NCBI GenBank assembly: GCA_905182295.1
Contig: CAJJAZ010000004.1
Span: forward strand, 1-64,000
DNA from: an uncultured Flavobacteriaceae bacterium
Lineage (GTDB): Bacteria > Bacteroidota > Bacteroidia > Flavobacteriales > Flavobacteriaceae
Length of the DNA stretch: 64,000 nucleotides
Direction of reading: 5' to 3'
The translations under genes were made by a program, and so were the position numbers. Each line of letters starts with the position of its first letter. Position 1 is the first letter of the stretch. The notes under the pieces are model-generated. The model saw only the letters and a program-made list of their open reading frames with translations, made no database searches and had not been told where the DNA came from. Shown here one piece after another: positions 61,188 through 64,000 of the stretch.

Positions 61188-64000
61188 TTAAAATTTTAAA
61201 GCTTCTTTTCTAGCAAGAATTTCGTCGTACTCTTCTTTAGAACCAACTAATAGATTCTCATAAGCACGCATTCCAGTACCAGCTGGTATTTTGTGACCTA
61301 CAATAACATTCTCTTTAAGTCCTTCTAGACCGTCTACTTTACCAGCTACCGCTGCTTCGTTTAACACTTTAGTCGTTTCCTGGAAGGAAGCCGCTGAAAT
61401 GAATGACTTGGTCTGTAAAGAAGCCCTTGTAATACCTTGTAAGATTGGGGTAGCAGTTGATGCAACAGCATCTCTAGAGGTTACCAATGCTTTGTCATTT
61501 CGTTTCAATAAAGAGTTCTCATCTCTAAGCTCTCTAGCTGTAACTATCTGGCCTGCTTTTAAGTCCTCAGAATCGCCTGATTCTTCAACAACTTTCTTAC
61601 CGAAAATTCCGTCATTTTCTTTGATAAAGTCATCTTTATGAATCAATTGGTTTTCTAAGAATATGGTATCTCCTGGATCTTGAACCCTAACTTTACGCAT
61701 CATCTGACGTACTACTACCTCAAAGTGCTTATCGTTAATTTTCACTCCTTGTAAACGGTATACTTCTTGTACTTCATTGACTAGGTACTGCTGAACTGCA
61801 GAAGGTCCTTTAATAGATAGAATATCTTCTGGAGTAATAGATCCGTCTGAAAGTGCCATACCTGCACGTACATAATCATTTTCTTGAACTAAGATCTGGT
61901 TAGAAAGTTTCACTAAATACTTTTTAACTTCTCCTAATTTAGATTCTATGATAATTTCACGGTTACCTCTTTTAATCTTACCAAAAGAAACCACACCGTC
62001 AATTTCAGAAACTACTGCTGGATTAGAAGGGTTACGTGCTTCGAAAAGCTCTGTAACTCTTGGCAAACCTCCTGTAATATCTCCTGACTTGGCAGATTTA
62101 CGTGGAATTTTTACTAAAATTTTTCCTTCACTAATTTTCTCATTGTCATCTACCATGATATGAGAACCTACTGGAAGATTGTAAGAACGCAACACTTCGT
62201 CTTTATTGTTTTTAATCAATAAAGTAGGGATGAGTTTCTTATTTCTAGATTCAGAAATTACTTTTTCTTGGAAACCTGTTTGTTCATCAATTTCCACTTG
62301 ATATGTAACTCCTTGGTCAATATTCTCGTAAGCTATTTTTCCAGTGAATTCAGAAACAATTACACCGTTATATGGGTCCCAAGAACAAATAACATCTCCT
62401 TTTTTAATCTTAGCACCATTCTTAACAGAAAGAATAGATCCGTAAGGAATATTGTTAGTACTTAAAACAATTCCAGTTTTGGCATCAGTTAATTTAATTT
62501 CAGAAGTCCTAGAAATAATAATTTCTGTTGCTTCACCTTGTGCATTCTTTCCTTTAACTGTTCTTAGGTCTTCAATTTCAGCAAGTCCGTCAAACTTAGC
62601 TTCCAATTTGTTGTCCTCAGAAATGTTTCCTGCAATACCACCTACGTGGAAAGTTCTCAGTGTAAGCTGTGTACCAGGCTCTCCAATAGATTGAGCGGCT
62701 ACTACACCAACTGCTTCTCCACGTTGTACCATTTTGTTGGTAGATAAATTTCTACCGTAACATTTTCCACAAATACCCTTATCTGCCTCACATGTCAATG
62801 GAGAACGTACTTCTACTTTCTCCACTGGAGAAGCTTCTATACGTTTCACATCTGCTTCAGAGATTTCTTGGCCAGCGGCCAATAATAATTCCTCAGTGAG
62901 TGGGTTATAAACGTCGTGTAAAGAAACACGTCCTAAGATTCTCTCTCCAAGGCTCTCTACCACTTCTTCGTTTTTCTTCAAAGACTGTACTTCAATTCCA
63001 CGAAGGGTACCACAATCTTCTGTATTGATAATCACATCTTGTGATACGTCTACCAATCTTCTGGTTAAGTAACCGGCATCGGCTGTTTTAAGAGCGGTAT
63101 CGGCGAGTCCTTTACGAGCACCGTGCGTAGAGATAAAGTATTCAAGAATCGAAAGACCTTCCTTAAAGTTAGAAAGAATTGGATTTTCAATAATTTCTCC
63201 ACCTCCAGCAGTAGATTTCTTAGGCTTGGCCATAAGACCACGCATACCTGTTAACTGACGGATTTGTTCTTTAGAACCCCTCGCTCCAGAATCTAGCATC
63301 ATATATACAGAGTTAAACCCTTGCTGGTCTTCTCTAATACGTTTCATAGCCAATTCAGTAAGCATGGCGTTGGTAGAAGTCCAAACGTCAATCACTTGGT
63401 TGTATCTTTCATTATTGGTGATTAGACCCATGTTGTAGTTGGCCATAATACCCTCTACTTGACCATTGGCCTCAGCAATCATTTCGTGCTTCTCTGGTGG
63501 AATAATAATATCTCCTAAACTAAATGATAGTCCCCCTTTAAAGGCAAATTCATACCCCATAGTTTTGATCTTATCCAAGAAGTCTGCCGTTACCGGTACA
63601 GAGGTTACACTTAAAATGTCCCCAATAATATCTCTTAATGATTTTTTGTTTAAAACCTGGTTCACGTAACCAGCTGCTTCAGGTACCACCATATTAAATA
63701 AAACCCTACCCACAGTAGTTTTTATAATTTGGAATACCAATTCACCTGCTTCATTAAAGTCTTTGGCTCTAACCTTAATTCCTGCGTTTAGGGCAACTTT
63801 TCCTTCGTTAAAAGCAATCACTACCTCTTCTGCAGAGTAAAAAGTAAGACCTTCTCCTTGAACAGATACTTCTTTGGTAGAAATACGTTCTTTGGTCATA
63901 TAATATAGACCCAAGACCATATCCTGAGATGGCACTGTAATTGGAGACCCATTGGCTGGGTTTAATATGTTGTGAGAAGCCAACATTAATAATTGTGCTT
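61188..64000 (-). CDS. rpoC: DNA-directed RNA polymerase subunit beta' (3' part, runs off the right edge)
   Basis: Partial: the frame stays open to base 64000, so the start given in the track (63986) is not real. The visible 937 codons begin in the [10 protein letters not shown] region and contain [14 protein letters not shown], the trigger-loop neighbourhood [27 protein letters not shown], the zinc-binding C..[13 protein letters not shown] ([18 protein letters not shown]), and the C-terminal [17 protein letters not shown]-terminal zinc finger and NADFDGDQM catalytic loop lie beyond the edge. Sits in the usual rpoB-rpoC-DUF3467 order. Confidence 0.97.
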   Translation of the reverse strand, partial: AQLLMLASHNILNPANGSPITVPSQDMVLGLYYMTKERISTKEVSVQGEGLTFYSAEEVVIAFNEGKVALNAGIKVRAKDFNEAGELVFQIIKTTVGRVLFNMVVPEAAGYVNQVLNKKSLRDIIGDILSVTSVPVTADFLDKIKTMGYEFAFKGGLSFSLGDIIIPPEKHEMIAEANGQVEGIMANYNMGLITNNERYNQVIDVWTSTNAMLTELAMKRIREDQQGFNSVYMMLDSGARGSKEQIRQLTGMRGLMAKPKKSTAGGGEIIENPILSNFKEGLSILEYFISTHGARKGLADTALKTADAGYLTRRLVDVSQDVIINTEDCGTLRGIEVQSLKKNEEVVESLGERILGRVSLHDVYNPLTEELLLAAGQEISEADVKRIEASPVEKVEVRSPLTCEADKGICGKCYGRNLSTNKMVQRGEAVGVVAAQSIGEPGTQLTLRTFHVGGIAGNISEDNKLEAKFDGLAEIEDLRTVKGKNAQGEATEIIISRTSEIKLTDAKTGIVLSTNNIPYGSILSVKNGAKIKKGDVICSWDPYNGVIVSEFTGKIAYENIDQGVTYQVEIDEQTGFQEKVISESRNKKLIPTLLIKNNKDEVLRSYNLPVGSHIMVDDNEKISEGKILVKIPRKSAKSGDITGGLPRVTELFEARNPSNPAVVSEIDGVVSFGKIKRGNREIIIESKLGEVKKYLVKLSNQILVQENDYVRAGMALSDGSITPEDILSIKGPSAVQQYLVNEVQEVYRLQGVKINDKHFEVVVRQMMRKVRVQDPGDTIFLENQLIHKDDFIKENDGIFGKKVVEESGDSEDLKAGQIVTARELRDENSLLKRNDKALVTSRDAVASTATPILQGITRASLQTKSFISAASFQETTKVLNEAAVAGKVDGLEGLKENVIVGHKIPAGTGMRAYENLLVGSKEEYDEILARKEALKF

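Noticed and set aside
61188-63986. rpoC starting at 63986
   Set aside because: The frame is open to the window edge and the upstream residues (AQLLM) are normal RpoC sequence; the gene continues outside.
1-64000. CRISPR array, prophage, insertion sequence or defence island
   Set aside because: No regularly spaced repeats, no cas, integrase, transposase or restriction genes were found; all gene content is housekeeping or ordinary accessory.

Overview
The window is an ordinary chromosomal stretch from a member of the Bacteroidota, almost certainly a marine or aquatic Flavobacteriaceae. The evidence is: AT-rich DNA with dense, mostly housekeeping genes; promoters matching the Bacteroidota pattern TTG-N19/20-TAnnTTTG in front of thrS, a tRNA-Lys gene and rpmB; almost no Shine-Dalgarno sequences; two PorP/SprF-family proteins (type IX secretion or gliding associated); the DUF4295 protein beside L33/L28; a two-subunit transketolase; and a carotenoid cluster of the zeaxanthin/myxol type. 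I see no phage, insertion sequence, CRISPR array, integron or other mobile DNA.

Layout. 0-3.5 kb: thrS-infC-rpmI-rplT, closed by a strong terminator. 3.5-10.2 kb: a HAD phosphatase, then on the minus strand dnaB and a tgt-lptG/F-DMT transporter-accA run. 10.3-16.5 kb: transketolase N and C subunits, an outer-membrane beta-barrel protein, an FKBP lipoprotein with calcium-type repeats, an S4 RNA-binding protein, a TPMT-like methyltransferase, a phosphoribosyltransferase, aroK, then tRNA-Lys(TTT) and tRNA-Leu(GAG). 16.5-20 kb: a DadA-like FAD oxidoreductase, a DUF1080 lipoprotein and a Gfo/Idh/MocA oxidoreductase. 20-26.1 kb: the most coherent accessory module, a MerR/B12-binding (CarH-like) regulator followed by crtI-crtB-crtZ-crtD-like-cruF. 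26-31.4 kb: a cysteine-less thioredoxin-fold protein, aconitase, SurA and a SurA-like lipoprotein. 31.5-41 kb: rimO, ftsY, DUF4295, L33, L28, cinA, an Hpt protein, a FAH-family protein, a DEDDh exonuclease, an esterase, a 2-oxoacid dehydrogenase E2 and recR. 41-50.4 kb: a sodium/solute symporter, fabH, an ABC1/UbiB kinase with its TetR partner, htpG, PorP/SprF, small membrane and DUF2805 proteins, and an S1/P1 nuclease. 50.5-64 kb: a DUF5916 protein, a HAD phosphatase, a DUF819 transporter, a DUF4369 lipoprotein, manA, a 6-carboxytetrahydropterin synthase, idi, a second PorP/SprF, prfC, a DUF3467 protein and the 3' two thirds of rpoC, which runs off the right edge.

How the genes work together. 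idi (57.4 kb) supplies IPP/DMAPP for the crt cluster. The presence of crtZ, crtD-like and cruF together points to a monocyclic, 1'-hydroxylated carotenoid such as myxol or saproxanthin; the lycopene cyclase and GGPP synthase needed for this are not in the window. The regulator in front of crtI carries the cobalamin-ligand motif ExHxxG and the Wx9EH motif of adenosylcobalamin photoreceptors, and the DNA in front of it carries 12-bp tandem repeats that resemble a direct-repeat operator, so light-controlled pigment synthesis is the best-supported regulatory hypothesis here. tgt and a QueD-type enzyme both fit queuosine metabolism. Several proteins have lost expected catalytic or ligand residues (the TlpA-like protein, the zinc ligands of Tgt, the thioredoxin part of a DUF4369 protein). 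I found nothing that clearly amounts to a wholly new system; those points and the CarH-like module are what I would check first.
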